From contig NZ_JBFJVE010000102.1 in the NCBI RefSeq assembly GCF_041624275.1, forward strand, positions 1-10,603: 10,603 bases of DNA, read 5' to 3'. Made by a program: the position numbers and the translations under genes. Below are positions 1-6,276 of this stretch, in pieces. The DNA comes from Shimia sp041624275 (GTDB taxonomy: Bacteria > Pseudomonadota > Alphaproteobacteria > Rhodobacterales > Rhodobacteraceae). Numbering within the stretch: the first letter of the stretch is position 1; the number at the start of each line of letters is the position of its first letter. The notes under the pieces are model-generated. The model saw nothing but the letters and a program-made list of their open reading frames with translations, made no database searches and was not told the origin of the DNA.

Positions 1-1
1 C

Positions 2-649
2 AACCCGCGTGACTTCAAGGCGCCGGTGGCGTCATTCGAGGACCGGGAAGCCGCCAGCACGCTCACCGTCAAATGGTGCGGTCAGTTCCACCGCTGCGCC
101 ATCGATCACTCGCCGCTTGACGTGGTGGCTTGGCACGGCAACTACGCGCCCTACAAATACGACCTGCGCGCCTATTGCCCGGTCGGCGCGATCCTGTTCG
201 ACCACCCCGACCCGTCGATCATCACCGTGCTCACCGCGCCTTCTGGCCAGCCCGGCACCGCCAATATCGACTTCGTCCTGTTCCGCGAACGCTGGATGGT
301 CGCCGAAGACACCTTCCGCCCGCCGTGGTATCACAAGAACATCATGTCCGAGCTGATGGGCAATATCTACGGCCAGTACGACGCCAAGCCGCAGGGTTTT
401 GTCCCCGGCGGCATGAGCCTGCACAACATGATGCTGCCGCACGGGCCCGACAAGACCGCCTTCGAAGGCGCCTCCAACGCCAACCTCGGCCCGGACAAGC
501 TCGACAACACCATGTCCTTCATGTTCGAGACCCGCTTCCCGCAGCACCTCACAGGTTTTGCCGCCAACGACGCCCCGTTGCAGGACGACTACATCGACTG
601 CTGGTCGGATCTCGAAAAGAAGTTCGACGGCACCGCCGGCAAGAAATGA
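2..649 (+). CDS. hmgA: Homogentisate 1,2-dioxygenase, C-terminal part (5' end outside window)
   Basis: This is the last 215 residues of the iron(II) ring-cleavage dioxygenase that opens homogentisate to maleylacetoacetate. The frame is open from base 2 (NPRDFKAP), so the gene starts upstream; the fragment is about half of the usual ~450 residues. The cupin core is visible. Iron ligands are His111 (in PPWYHKN), Glu117 (MSE) and His147 (LPHGPD) of the fragment. Their +6 and +36 spacing equals that of human His335/Glu341/His371. The conserved VAWHGNYAPYKYDL stretch and the GGMSLH turn are also present. The product ends at TGA 647-649. An 82-base gap with a hairpin element separates it from fahA, which takes the pathway's final intermediate. 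Identification is firm; the N-terminal half cannot be judged. Confidence 0.96.
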   Translation, partial: NPRDFKAPVASFEDREAASTLTVKWCGQFHRCAIDHSPLDVVAWHGNYAPYKYDLRAYCPVGAILFDHPDPSIITVLTAPSGQPGTANIDFVLFRERWMVAEDTFRPPWYHKNIMSELMGNIYGQYDAKPQGFVPGGMSLHNMMLPHGPDKTAFEGASNANLGPDKLDNTMSFMFETRFPQHLTGFAANDAPLQDDYIDCWSDLEKKFDGTAGKK

Positions 650-655
650 CACAGC

Positions 656-713
656 GGTGCGTGACATCACGCACCCTAGCCCCAACTCGTAGGGTGCGTG
701 CCTGCACGCACCG
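656..713. repeat. Double-hairpin palindromic element A (hmgA-fahA gap)
   Basis: Two perfect 8-bp hairpins with the same arms lie side by side: GGTGCGTG-ACAT-CACGCACC at 656-675 and GGTGCGTG-CCTG-CACGCACC at 693-712. The inner arms can instead pair with each other as an 11-bp perfect inverted repeat (CACGCACCCTA 668-678 with TAGGGTGCGTG 690-700), so two folds are possible. Bases 692-709 recur exactly at 2033-2050. There is no T-run, so it is not a standard intrinsic terminator. The organisation resembles REP/BIME-type intergenic palindromes; that is inference. It ends about 8 bases before the fahA Shine-Dalgarno. Confidence 0.85.
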
Positions 714-731
714 TTCATCAAAGGAAACCAG

Positions 732-1988
732 ATGCCCCTGATGAAATCCTGGGTGACCTCGGCCAATGACGCGGCCCACCCCTTCCCCCTGAACAACCTG
801 CCTTACGGCGTGTTCTCCACCGCCGGCACCGAAGAGCGCTGCGGCGTCGCCATCGGCGACATGATCCTTGACCTCTATGCCGCCGAAGAGGCCGGCCTGG
901 TCGCGGTCTCGGACTCCCCGGTCTTCGACGTGCCCTACTGGAACGACTTCATGGATCTCGGCTCCGAAGCATGGAAGGCCCTGCGCGCCCGGCTGATCGA
1001 GATCCTCGCCGAGGGCAGCGCCGACCGGGCCGCCGCCGAAGCCTGCCTGGTGCCGATGGCCGAGGCGACGCTGCACATGCCCGTCGCGGTCAGCGAATAC
1101 ACCGATTTCTACGCCGGCCGCCACCACGCCTTCAACGTCGGCACCATGTTCCGCGGCCCGGAAAACGCCCTGCCGCCGAACTGGCTGCACATCCCCATCG
1201 GCTACAATGGCCGCGCCTCCTCGGTCTATGTTTCGGGCACCGAGGTGCGCCGCCCCTGGGGCCAGCTCAAGGGGCCCAATGATGAGATGCCCCGCTGGGC
1301 CCCCAGCGCCCGCTTCGACATCGAACTGGAAATGGGCGCCATCGTCGGCACCGCCTCTGACCGCCCGATCACCGTTCAGGAGGCCGACGACAACATCTTT
1401 GGCTACGTGCTCTTGAACGACTGGTCGGCGCGCGACATCCAGGCCTGGGAATACCAGCCGCTGGGCCCGTTCCAGGCCAAGGCCACCGCCACCTCGATCA
1501 GCCCCTGGATCGTCACCAAGGCGGCGCTCGAGCCGTTCCGCTGTGACACGCCCGAACGCGAGTTCGAGCTGCTCGACCACATCAAGGACTGCGGCCCGAT
1601 GCTCTATGACATCGACCTCGAAGTGACCCTGGCCCCGGAAGGCAAACCCGCCACCACCATCGCCCGCACCAACTACAACGAGATGTATTACTCGGCCGCC
1701 CAGCAGCTGGCGCATCACAGCACCGCCGGCTCGCCGATGAACGTCGGTGATCTCCTGGGCTCGGGCACCATCTCGGGGCCGGAAAAGCAAAACCGCGGCT
1801 CGCTGCTCGAGCTCAGCTGGGGCGGCAAGGAGCCGCTCACCCTCGACACCGGCGAAGCCCGCAGCTTCATCGCCGACGGTGACACGCTGACCCTGATCGG
1901 CAATGCCCGCGGCGATGGCTTCACCATCGGCTTCGGAGATTGCGTGGGCACCCTGCTGCCGGCTCTCGAAGACCCCTACGCACGTTGA
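732..1988 (+). CDS. fahA: Fumarylacetoacetase
   Basis: Cytosolic hydrolase for the last step of homogentisate breakdown, splitting 4-fumarylacetoacetate into fumarate and acetoacetate. The 418 residues match the usual ~420. An N-terminal domain (about 1-115) precedes the FAH catalytic fold. Expected metal ligands are Asp125 (in YTDFYAGRHH), Glu198 and Glu200 (FDIELEMG) and Asp230 (LLNDWSARDIQ). Tyr127, His132, Arg141 and Lys250 (FQAK) fill the other active-site positions. The spacing agrees with mouse FAH (Asp126, His133, Arg142, Glu199, Glu201, Asp233, Lys253). ATG 732 is chosen because AAGGAAA (721-727) sits just upstream and the protein begins at the family's normal N-terminus. It follows hmgA by 82 bases, and a related hairpin element follows the stop codon. 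No defect is seen. Confidence 0.97.
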   Translation: MPLMKSWVTSANDAAHPFPLNNLPYGVFSTAGTEERCGVAIGDMILDLYAAEEAGLVAVSDSPVFDVPYWNDFMDLGSEAWKALRARLIEILAEGSADRAAAEACLVPMAEATLHMPVAVSEYTDFYAGRHHAFNVGTMFRGPENALPPNWLHIPIGYNGRASSVYVSGTEVRRPWGQLKGPNDEMPRWAPSARFDIELEMGAIVGTASDRPITVQEADDNIFGYVLLNDWSARDIQAWEYQPLGPFQAKATATSISPWIVTKAALEPFRCDTPEREFELLDHIKDCGPMLYDIDLEVTLAPEGKPATTIARTNYNEMYYSAAQQLAHHSTAGSPMNVGDLLGSGTISGPEKQNRGSLLELSWGGKEPLTLDTGEARSFIADGDTLTLIGNARGDGFTIGFGDCVGTLLPALEDPYAR

Positions 1989-1995
1989 CCCCGAG

Positions 1996-2053
1996 GGGGG
2001 CGAGAAATCACGCCCCCTCCCCCCATCCCGTCGGGTGCGTGCCTGCACGCTCC
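1996..2053. repeat. Palindromic element B, diverged copy of element A (fahA-MBL gap)
   Basis: This has the same layout and position relative to the next gene as element A. A first stem GGGGGCG/CGCCCCC (1996-2002 with 2011-2017, 8-base loop) is followed by GGGTGCGTGCCTGCACGC at 2033-2050, identical to 692-709. With flanks, 2029-2050 matches 688-709 at all but one of 22 bases. The first stem has the same geometry as in A but different sequence. The second hairpin keeps GCGTG/CACGC and then has a T-T mismatch (2036/2051). AAGGAAACC follows in both copies and serves as the next gene's ribosome site. Confidence 0.75.
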
Positions 2054-2078
2054 GCACCCCAAGCAAGGAAACCGCATC

Positions 2079-3029
2079 ATGGCCAAAGCATTCGCATCCC
2101 AGGGCGACATGACCGAAAAAAAAATCACCTTCGACGAGATCGGTGACGGGCTCTATGCCTTCACCGCCGAGGGCGACCCCAACTCCGGCGTCATCATCGG
2201 CGACGAGTCGGTGATGATCGTCGAGGCCCAGGCCACCCCGCGCCTGGCACAGAAAGTCATCGACTGCGTGCGCAGCGTCACCGACAAGCCGATCTCCCAT
2301 GTGGTGCTGACCCATTATCACGCCGTGCGCGTGCTCGGCGCCTCGGCCTTCGGCGCAAGCCAGATCATCATGTCCGACAAGGCCCGCGCCATGGTGGTCG
2401 AACGCGGCCAGGAAGACTGGGACAGCGAATTCCAACGCTTCCCGCGCCTCTTCGAAGGCCATGAGAGCATCCCCGGCCTGACCTGGCCCACCACCACATT
2501 CTCGGATGCGATGACCGTCTACCTCGGCAACCGCCGCGTCGACATCAAGCAGATCGGCCGCGCCCATACCGCCGGCGACGCGGTGATCCACGTGCCGGAC
2601 CAGAATGTCATGTTCACCGGCGACATCGTCGAGGACCACTCGGCCTGCTACTGCGGCGACGGCCACTTCGGCGACTGGGGCCGGACCCTGGACAATATCG
2701 CCGCCTATGACGTCGATGCCATCGCCCCCGGCCGTGGCGGCGCGCTGATCGGCAAAGAGGCCGTGGCCCGCGCCATCGCCAGCACCCGCGATTTCGTCGA
2801 CAGCACCTACGCCCCGGCCGCCAGGGTCGCCGCCCGTGGCGGCTCGCTGAAACAAGCCTGGGACGCGGTGCGCGCCGAATGCGATCCGAAATTCGCCGAT
2901 TACGCGATCTACGAACACTGCCTGCCCTTCAACGTCGCCCGCGCCTATGACGAGGCGCGCGGCATCGACACCCCCCGCATCTGGACCGCCGAGCGCGATC
3001 TCGACATGTGGGCCCAGCTGCAGGGCTGA
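2079..3029 (+). CDS. Metallo-beta-lactamase-fold protein with altered metal-binding motif
   Basis: The 316-residue protein has the MBL order of strands and motifs but an incomplete metal set. The signature THxHxDH reads THYHAVR (His79, His81, then Val83 and Arg84). His163 (GRAHTAGD) and Asp182 (FTGD) are kept, and the later GHG reads GRG (Arg219). So the three site-1 histidines remain while the Asp, His and His expected at site 2 are gone. No signal peptide or membrane segment is evident. ATG 2079 is preferred over in-frame ATG 2109 because AAGGAA (2065-2070) is correctly spaced. Its setting between fahA and an aromatic hydroxylase suggests a hydrolase, thioesterase- or lactonase-like, or a non-hydrolytic helper for this pathway. 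The substrate is unknown. MBL fold is sure; function is not. Confidence 0.85.
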   Translation: MAKAFASQGDMTEKKITFDEIGDGLYAFTAEGDPNSGVIIGDESVMIVEAQATPRLAQKVIDCVRSVTDKPISHVVLTHYHAVRVLGASAFGASQIIMSDKARAMVVERGQEDWDSEFQRFPRLFEGHESIPGLTWPTTTFSDAMTVYLGNRRVDIKQIGRAHTAGDAVIHVPDQNVMFTGDIVEDHSACYCGDGHFGDWGRTLDNIAAYDVDAIAPGRGGALIGKEAVARAIASTRDFVDSTYAPAARVAARGGSLKQAWDAVRAECDPKFADYAIYEHCLPFNVARAYDEARGIDTPRIWTAERDLDMWAQLQG

Positions 3030-3042
3030 TCACCCCCTTCCC

Positions 3043-3134
3043 CCGGCGGGGCGCAACGCGGCTTTCTCTTGCTGCAAATATCCCCGCCGGAGGCCTCAAA
3101 TCACGACAGCCGCGCGCTGCCCCCTGGCGCGCGG
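3043..3134. repeat. Two stem-loops in the MBL-monooxygenase gap
   Basis: The 152-base gap (3030-3181) holds two perfect inverted repeats. CCGGCGGGG (3043-3051) pairs with CCCCGCCGG (3082-3090) across 30 bases. CCGCGCGC (3110-3117) pairs with GCGCGCGG (3127-3134) around a 9-base loop. Neither is followed by a T-run. Between the arms of the first, TTGCTGCAAATATCCCC resembles intergenic sequence I recall from other Rhodobacterales; this is unverified. The gap may attenuate or end upstream transcription, or mark an mRNA processing site before the monooxygenase unit. Confidence 0.6.
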
Positions 3135-3168
3135 ACAGGAAAGATACGCGCAGACGAAACTTTCATTC

Positions 3169-3176
3169 GGGAGGAG
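3169..3176 (+). promoter_or_regulatory. Shine-Dalgarno that fixes the monooxygenase start
   Basis: GGGAGGAG lies 5 bases before ATG 3182. It decides for that start over the in-frame ATG 3008, which lies inside the preceding gene and would translate through the stem-loops. The same octamer precedes paaA (7710-7717) and paaE (10341-10348). Confidence 0.85.
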
Positions 3177-3181
3177 ACCCA

Positions 3182-4795
3182 ATGAACAAGATCTTCGAAA
3201 TCCCGCTCTACGCCTATGCGCGCAGCGCGGATCAGGACGCCGCCACACCGGCGCGCCACCGGGTGGTGGTGGTCGGCGCCGGGCCGATCGGGCTCGGCGC
3301 GGCCATCGACCTCGCCCAGCAGGGCATCGAGGTGCTGGTGCTGGATGACAACGACAAGGTCAGCTTCGGCAGCCGCGCCGTCTGCTATGCCAAGCGGCCG
3401 CTCGAGATCCTCGACCGCCTCGGCTGCGGCAAGCCGATGGTCGACAAGGGCGTCGAATGGAACATCGGCAAGGTGTTCTTCGACGAACGCCAGGTCTATC
3501 AGTTCGACCTGTTGCCCGAGGACGGCCACGAGTTCCCGGCCTTCATCAACCTGCAACAGTATTATTTCGAAGAATACATGGTGAACCGGGTCCGCGAATT
3601 GCAGCAGGCCGGCGCGCCGATCGAAATCCGTGGCCGCAACAGGGTGCTGAAGGTGGAGGAGAAGGGCGACCATGCCGCCATTCTCGTCGACACCCCCGAG
3701 GGCCAGTACGGCCTCGAAGCCGACTGGCTGATCGCCTGCGACGGCGCCACCTCGCCGATCCGCGCCATGATGGGGCTGGATTTCGTCGGCCGCGTCTTCG
3801 AAGACAACTTCCTGATCGCCGATGTGGTGATGGAGGCCGAGTTCCCCACCGAACGCTGGTTCTGGTTCGACCCGCCCTTCAACCGGGGCCAGTCGGCGCT
3901 GTTGCACAAACAGCCCGATGGCGTCTGGCGCATCGATCTGCAGCTTGGCTGGGACATCGACAAGGAAGAAGAAAAGAAACCCGAAAACGTCATCCCGCGC
4001 CTCAAGGCGATGCTCGGCGACGAGGTTGAGTTCGAACTGGAATGGGTCTCGATCTACACCTTCCAGTGCCGCCGCATGGAAACCTTCCGCAAGGGCCGGG
4101 TGCTGTTCGCCGGCGACGCCGCGCATCAGGTTTCGCCCTTCGGCGCCCGCGGCGCCAATTCCGGCCTGCAGGACACCGACAACCTGGTCTGGAAACTGAA
4201 GCTGATCCTCGACGGCACCGCCGACGAGGCGCTGCTCGACTCCTACGACTTCGAGCGTATCCACGGCGCCGACGAGAACATCCTCAACTCCTCGCGGTCG
4301 ACCGATTTCATCACCCCGAAATCGGAAATCTCGCGGGTCTTGCGCGACGCGGTTCTCGACCTGTCCGAGCAATATGAATTCGCCCGCCCGCTGGTCAATT
4401 CGGGCCGCCTCTCGGTGCCCTGCACCTATGACGGCTCGCCGCTGAACTCGGCCGATGCCCTCGACGGCCCGGCCCGCAGCCGCCCAGGCAGCCCCTGCCC
4501 CGACCTGCCCCTGGGCGATGGCTATCTGCTGCCCAGGCTGGGCGACAGGTTCACCTTGCTCACCATCAACGCCGAGGCCCCCGACGAGATCGAGGAAAGC
4601 GGCATCACCGTGACCCGTCTGGCGCTCAGCACCGCCGACGATCCGACCGGCATGCTGCAAGCGCGCTATCTCGGCGACGCGCCCTCGGGCGTCTACCTGA
4701 TCCGCCCCGACCAGCATGTCGCGGCCCGCCGCCCCGCCTATGACGACACCCAGATCCGCGCGGCCATCCGCCGTGCCATCGGCAAGGAGCAATAA
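3182..4795 (+). CDS. FAD-dependent aromatic hydroxylase, candidate 3-hydroxyphenylacetate 6-hydroxylase (MhaA-like)
   Basis: A 537-residue class A flavoprotein monooxygenase of the phenol hydroxylase/MhpA group. The FAD-binding Rossmann motif is VVGAGPIGLGAA (Gly32, Gly34, Gly37) with an acidic end of strand 2 (Asp55). The Asp-Gly motif is ACDGATSPIR (Asp187-Gly188). The second FAD motif is LFAGDAAHQVSPFGARGANSG (Gly311-Asp312). The C-terminal ~100 residues fit the thioredoxin-like tail of this group. Such enzymes hydroxylate a phenolic ring using NAD(P)H and O2. Position inside a homogentisate block, with a 68-aa protein one base downstream, suggests the MhaA role: 3-hydroxyphenylacetate to homogentisate. 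Alternatives are MhpA-type 3-(3-hydroxyphenyl)propionate or 3-hydroxybenzoate hydroxylases, whose products would not feed HmgA. The family is certain; the substrate is inferred from context. Confidence 0.85.
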   Translation: MNKIFEIPLYAYARSADQDAATPARHRVVVVGAGPIGLGAAIDLAQQGIEVLVLDDNDKVSFGSRAVCYAKRPLEILDRLGCGKPMVDKGVEWNIGKVFFDERQVYQFDLLPEDGHEFPAFINLQQYYFEEYMVNRVRELQQAGAPIEIRGRNRVLKVEEKGDHAAILVDTPEGQYGLEADWLIACDGATSPIRAMMGLDFVGRVFEDNFLIADVVMEAEFPTERWFWFDPPFNRGQSALLHKQPDGVWRIDLQLGWDIDKEEEKKPENVIPRLKAMLGDEVEFELEWVSIYTFQCRRMETFRKGRVLFAGDAAHQVSPFGARGANSGLQDTDNLVWKLKLILDGTADEALLDSYDFERIHGADENILNSSRSTDFITPKSEISRVLRDAVLDLSEQYEFARPLVNSGRLSVPCTYDGSPLNSADALDGPARSRPGSPCPDLPLGDGYLLPRLGDRFTLLTINAEAPDEIEESGITVTRLALSTADDPTGMLQARYLGDAPSGVYLIRPDQHVAARRPAYDDTQIRAAIRRAIGKEQ

Positions 4796-4796
4796 G

Positions 4797-5003
4797 ATGT
4801 CGGACCAAACCCTGACCCTGACCCCGAACATCCCCGGCGCGGATGACTTCTACGCCGAGCTTCTGGCCGCCCACGAAGGACTCGACAAGGCCGCCAGCGA
4901 CGCGCTCAACGCGCGGCTGGTGCTGATCCTGGCCAACCATATCGGAGACCGCGCAATCCTCTCGCAGGCGCTGGCCGCCGCCGCGCCCAACCAAAAGGAC
5001 TGA
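4797..5003 (+). CDS. Small DUF2783-type protein, possible hydroxylase coupling subunit (MhaB-like)
   Basis: A 68-residue soluble protein that I recognise as DUF2783-like from its pattern: DDFYAELLAAHEGL (16-29), then SDALNARLVLILANHIGD (34-51) and an Ala-rich end. It appears helical, with no Cys, no metal motif and no membrane segment. It starts one base after the monooxygenase stop. AAGGAG (4784-4789) lies inside the end of that gene, so translation is probably coupled. The flavoprotein-plus-small-partner layout recalls MhaA/MhaB of Pseudomonas putida U, where, as I remember it, MhaB is a small coupling protein needed for productive hydroxylation. I have not been able to align the two, so the role is inference. 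Reality of the gene is well supported by spacing, ribosome site and typical sequence. Confidence 0.8.
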   Translation: MSDQTLTLTPNIPGADDFYAELLAAHEGLDKAASDALNARLVLILANHIGDRAILSQALAAAAPNQKD

Positions 5004-5007
5004 TCCC

Positions 5008-5553
5008 ATGAAAATCGAACAAATCCACCACGTCGCCTATCGCTGCAAGGACGCCAAGGAAACCGTCGAATGGTACGGCAAGATGCTGAACATGGACTTT
5101 GTCCTCGCCATCGCCGAAGACCATGTGCCCTCGACCCACGAGCCCGACCCCTACATGCATCTGTTCCTCGATGCCGGCAATGGCAACGTGCTGGCCTTCT
5201 TCGAACTGCCGACCAAGCCGGAAATGGGCCGTGACCCCAACACCCCGATCTGGGTGCAACATATCGCCTTCAAGGTGAAGGACCGCGCCACGCTGATCGA
5301 ATTCAAAGAGCATCTCGAAGCCAATGGCGTCGAGGTTCTGGGCGTCACCGACCATTCGATCTTCCATTCGATCTATTTCTTCGACCCCAATGGCCACCGC
5401 GTCGAACTGGCCTGCCCGGACCCCGAGGAAGAGGCGCTGCTGGCGCGCATGGACGAAGTCAAATGGGACATGCTGGAGGAATGGAGCCGCACCAAGAAGG
5501 CACCGCAGCATGCCAACTGGCTGCACGCCAAAGAGCTCAACAAGGACCTATAA
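5008..5553 (+). CDS. VOC-superfamily (glyoxalase/extradiol dioxygenase fold) protein
   Basis: A 181-residue protein with one VOC domain made of two beta-alpha-beta-beta-beta modules. Candidate metal ligands sit at the standard places: His8 (IHHVAY) and Glu66 (AFFELP) in module 1, His85 (VQHIAF) and Glu133 (HRVELAC) in module 2. This is a full set for a mononuclear metal site. After about residue 140 there is a Trp-rich helical tail (KWDMLEEWSRTKKAP). The gene starts 4 bases after the DUF2783 stop with AAAAGGA (4993-4999) upstream, so it belongs to the hydroxylase unit. The role is unknown. It is too short for 4-hydroxyphenylpyruvate dioxygenase and too short for a typical two-domain extradiol dioxygenase. 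It could act on a reactive quinone or glutathione adduct, or be a ring-cleavage enzyme. Fold is sure; reaction is not. Confidence 0.88.
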   Translation: MKIEQIHHVAYRCKDAKETVEWYGKMLNMDFVLAIAEDHVPSTHEPDPYMHLFLDAGNGNVLAFFELPTKPEMGRDPNTPIWVQHIAFKVKDRATLIEFKEHLEANGVEVLGVTDHSIFHSIYFFDPNGHRVELACPDPEEEALLARMDEVKWDMLEEWSRTKKAPQHANWLHAKELNKDL

Positions 5554-5580
5554 TTTAGTTAACTTGGCAAGCTTCATGCG
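5549..5580 (+). promoter_or_regulatory. Candidate promoter region before maiA (sigma-54-like -24/-12)
   Basis: An AT-rich island in GC-rich DNA. TTGGCA (5564-5569) and ATGC (5576-5579) put GG at 5566-5567 and GC at 5578-5579, the 12-base register of a sigma-54 promoter (consensus TGGCAC-N5-TTGCW). A start near 5591 would be expected. A perfect TATAAT (5549-5554) overlaps the VOC stop but has no recognisable -35. Overlapping small palindromes AGTTAACT (5557-5564) and CTTGGCAAG (5563-5571) may be protein sites. Confidence 0.4.
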
Positions 5581-5590
5581 TTACACTCCC

Positions 5591-5616
5591 CCATCCGGCC
5601 CCGCGGGGCCGGGTGG
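5591..5616. repeat. Strong GC hairpin in the maiA leader
   Basis: CCGGCCCCGCGGGGCCGG (5595-5612) is a perfect 18-base palindrome. Outward it gains one G-T wobble and three more pairs (5591-5593 with 5614-5616). It lies 22 bases before the maiA start. No T-run follows, so it may be a rho-independent-like pause, a 3'-end stabiliser for the upstream unit, or a leader structure. Which one cannot be told from the sequence. Confidence 0.7.
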
Positions 5617-5637
5617 AAGCCGAGCAGGGCAGGCGAT

Positions 5638-6276
5638 ATGACCGAAACCATCCTCTACGATTACTGGCGCTCCTCGGCCAGCTACCGTCTGCGCATTGCC
5701 CTCAACCTCGCGGGCATCGCCTATCGCAGGGTGCCGGTCGATCTGGTCGCGGGCGCGCATAAGGCGCCGGCGCATCTGGCCCGCAACCCGCAAGGCTTGG
5801 TGCCGGTGCTCGAGATCGACGGTCAGCGGTTCACCCAGTCGCTGGCGATCCTCGACTATCTCGACCAGACCCGGCAGCTGGGCCTGCTGCCCGCCGATCC
5901 GGTCGCGGCGGCCAAGCAGCGGGCGCTGGCGCATTCGCTGGCGGTCGATGTGCACCCGGTCTGCAACCTCGGCGTCGCCGGGCATGTCGCCGACCTGATG
6001 CCGGATCACCCCGAGGCCCGCGCCGACTGGATGCGGCATTTCATTGCCCCCGGCCTGCGCGCCTTCGAGGCGCTGCTGGCGCAAAGCCCGCCGGCCCCTT
6101 TCTGTGGCGGCGCCGCGCCGGGCCTTGCCGATCTCTGCCTGATCCCGCAGCTCTACAATGCCCGCCGCTGGAACGTCGATGTCTCGGATTGCCCGCGCAT
6201 CGCTGCCGTCGAAACCGCCTGCGCCGCGCATCCGGCCTTTGCCGCCGCCCGCCCCGAAGCGGTGAAACCCGCCTGA
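5638..6276 (+). CDS. maiA: Maleylacetoacetate isomerase (zeta-class GST)
   Basis: The glutathione-dependent cis-trans isomerase that turns maleylacetoacetate into fumarylacetoacetate, linking HmgA to FahA. The 212 residues match the family. The thioredoxin-like N-domain carries the zeta signature as YDYWRSSASYRLRIALNLAG (7-26). Ser12 and Ser13 are kept, while Ala14 stands where human MAAI has the cysteine of SSCS, a change that seems common in bacterial members. NPQGLVPVLEIDG (44-56) supplies the cis-Pro loop, then QSLAILDYLD. The helical C-domain includes DVHPVCNLGV and GLADLCLIPQLYNARRW. Start ATG 5638 has AGGGCAGG just upstream. The close relative maleylpyruvate isomerase of the gentisate pathway is the main alternative, but hmgA and fahA nearby favour MaiA. 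It is 84 bases from the VOC gene and may have its own promoter. Confidence 0.93.
   Translation: MTETILYDYWRSSASYRLRIALNLAGIAYRRVPVDLVAGAHKAPAHLARNPQGLVPVLEIDGQRFTQSLAILDYLDQTRQLGLLPADPVAAAKQRALAHSLAVDVHPVCNLGVAGHVADLMPDHPEARADWMRHFIAPGLRAFEALLAQSPPAPFCGGAAPGLADLCLIPQLYNARRWNVDVSDCPRIAAVETACAAHPAFAAARPEAVKPA

Noticed and set aside
656..2053. Elements A and B as a CRISPR array or transposon ends
   Set aside because: There are only two diverged copies 1.3 kb apart around an intact fahA, with no target duplication, transposase or regular spacers.
549..2918. 789-codon open frame on the - strand across fahA and the MBL gene
   Set aside because: It lies opposite two clearly functional genes and its product is a Gly/Ala/Val/His/Asp-rich mirror of GC-biased codons with no domain. 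Long antisense frames are expected at this third-position GC.
3008..3181. N-terminal extension of the monooxygenase from ATG 3008
   Set aside because: This would start inside the MBL gene and cross two stem-loops. GGGAGGAG at 3169-3176 and the family N-terminus favour ATG 3182.
3101..4831. 576-codon open frame on the - strand opposite the monooxygenase
   Set aside because: Low-complexity composition typical of an antisense shadow, with the + strand FAD motifs fully explaining the DNA.
5008..5553. VOC protein as 4-hydroxyphenylpyruvate dioxygenase
   Set aside because: At 181 residues it is about half the length of Hpd and lacks the second domain with the Hpd iron-binding C-terminus.
5549..5554. 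Perfect TATAAT as a sigma-70 promoter on its own
   Set aside because: No -35 hexamer or extended -10 is found at 16-18 bases upstream, and it overlaps the VOC stop. It is kept only as part of the AT-rich island.
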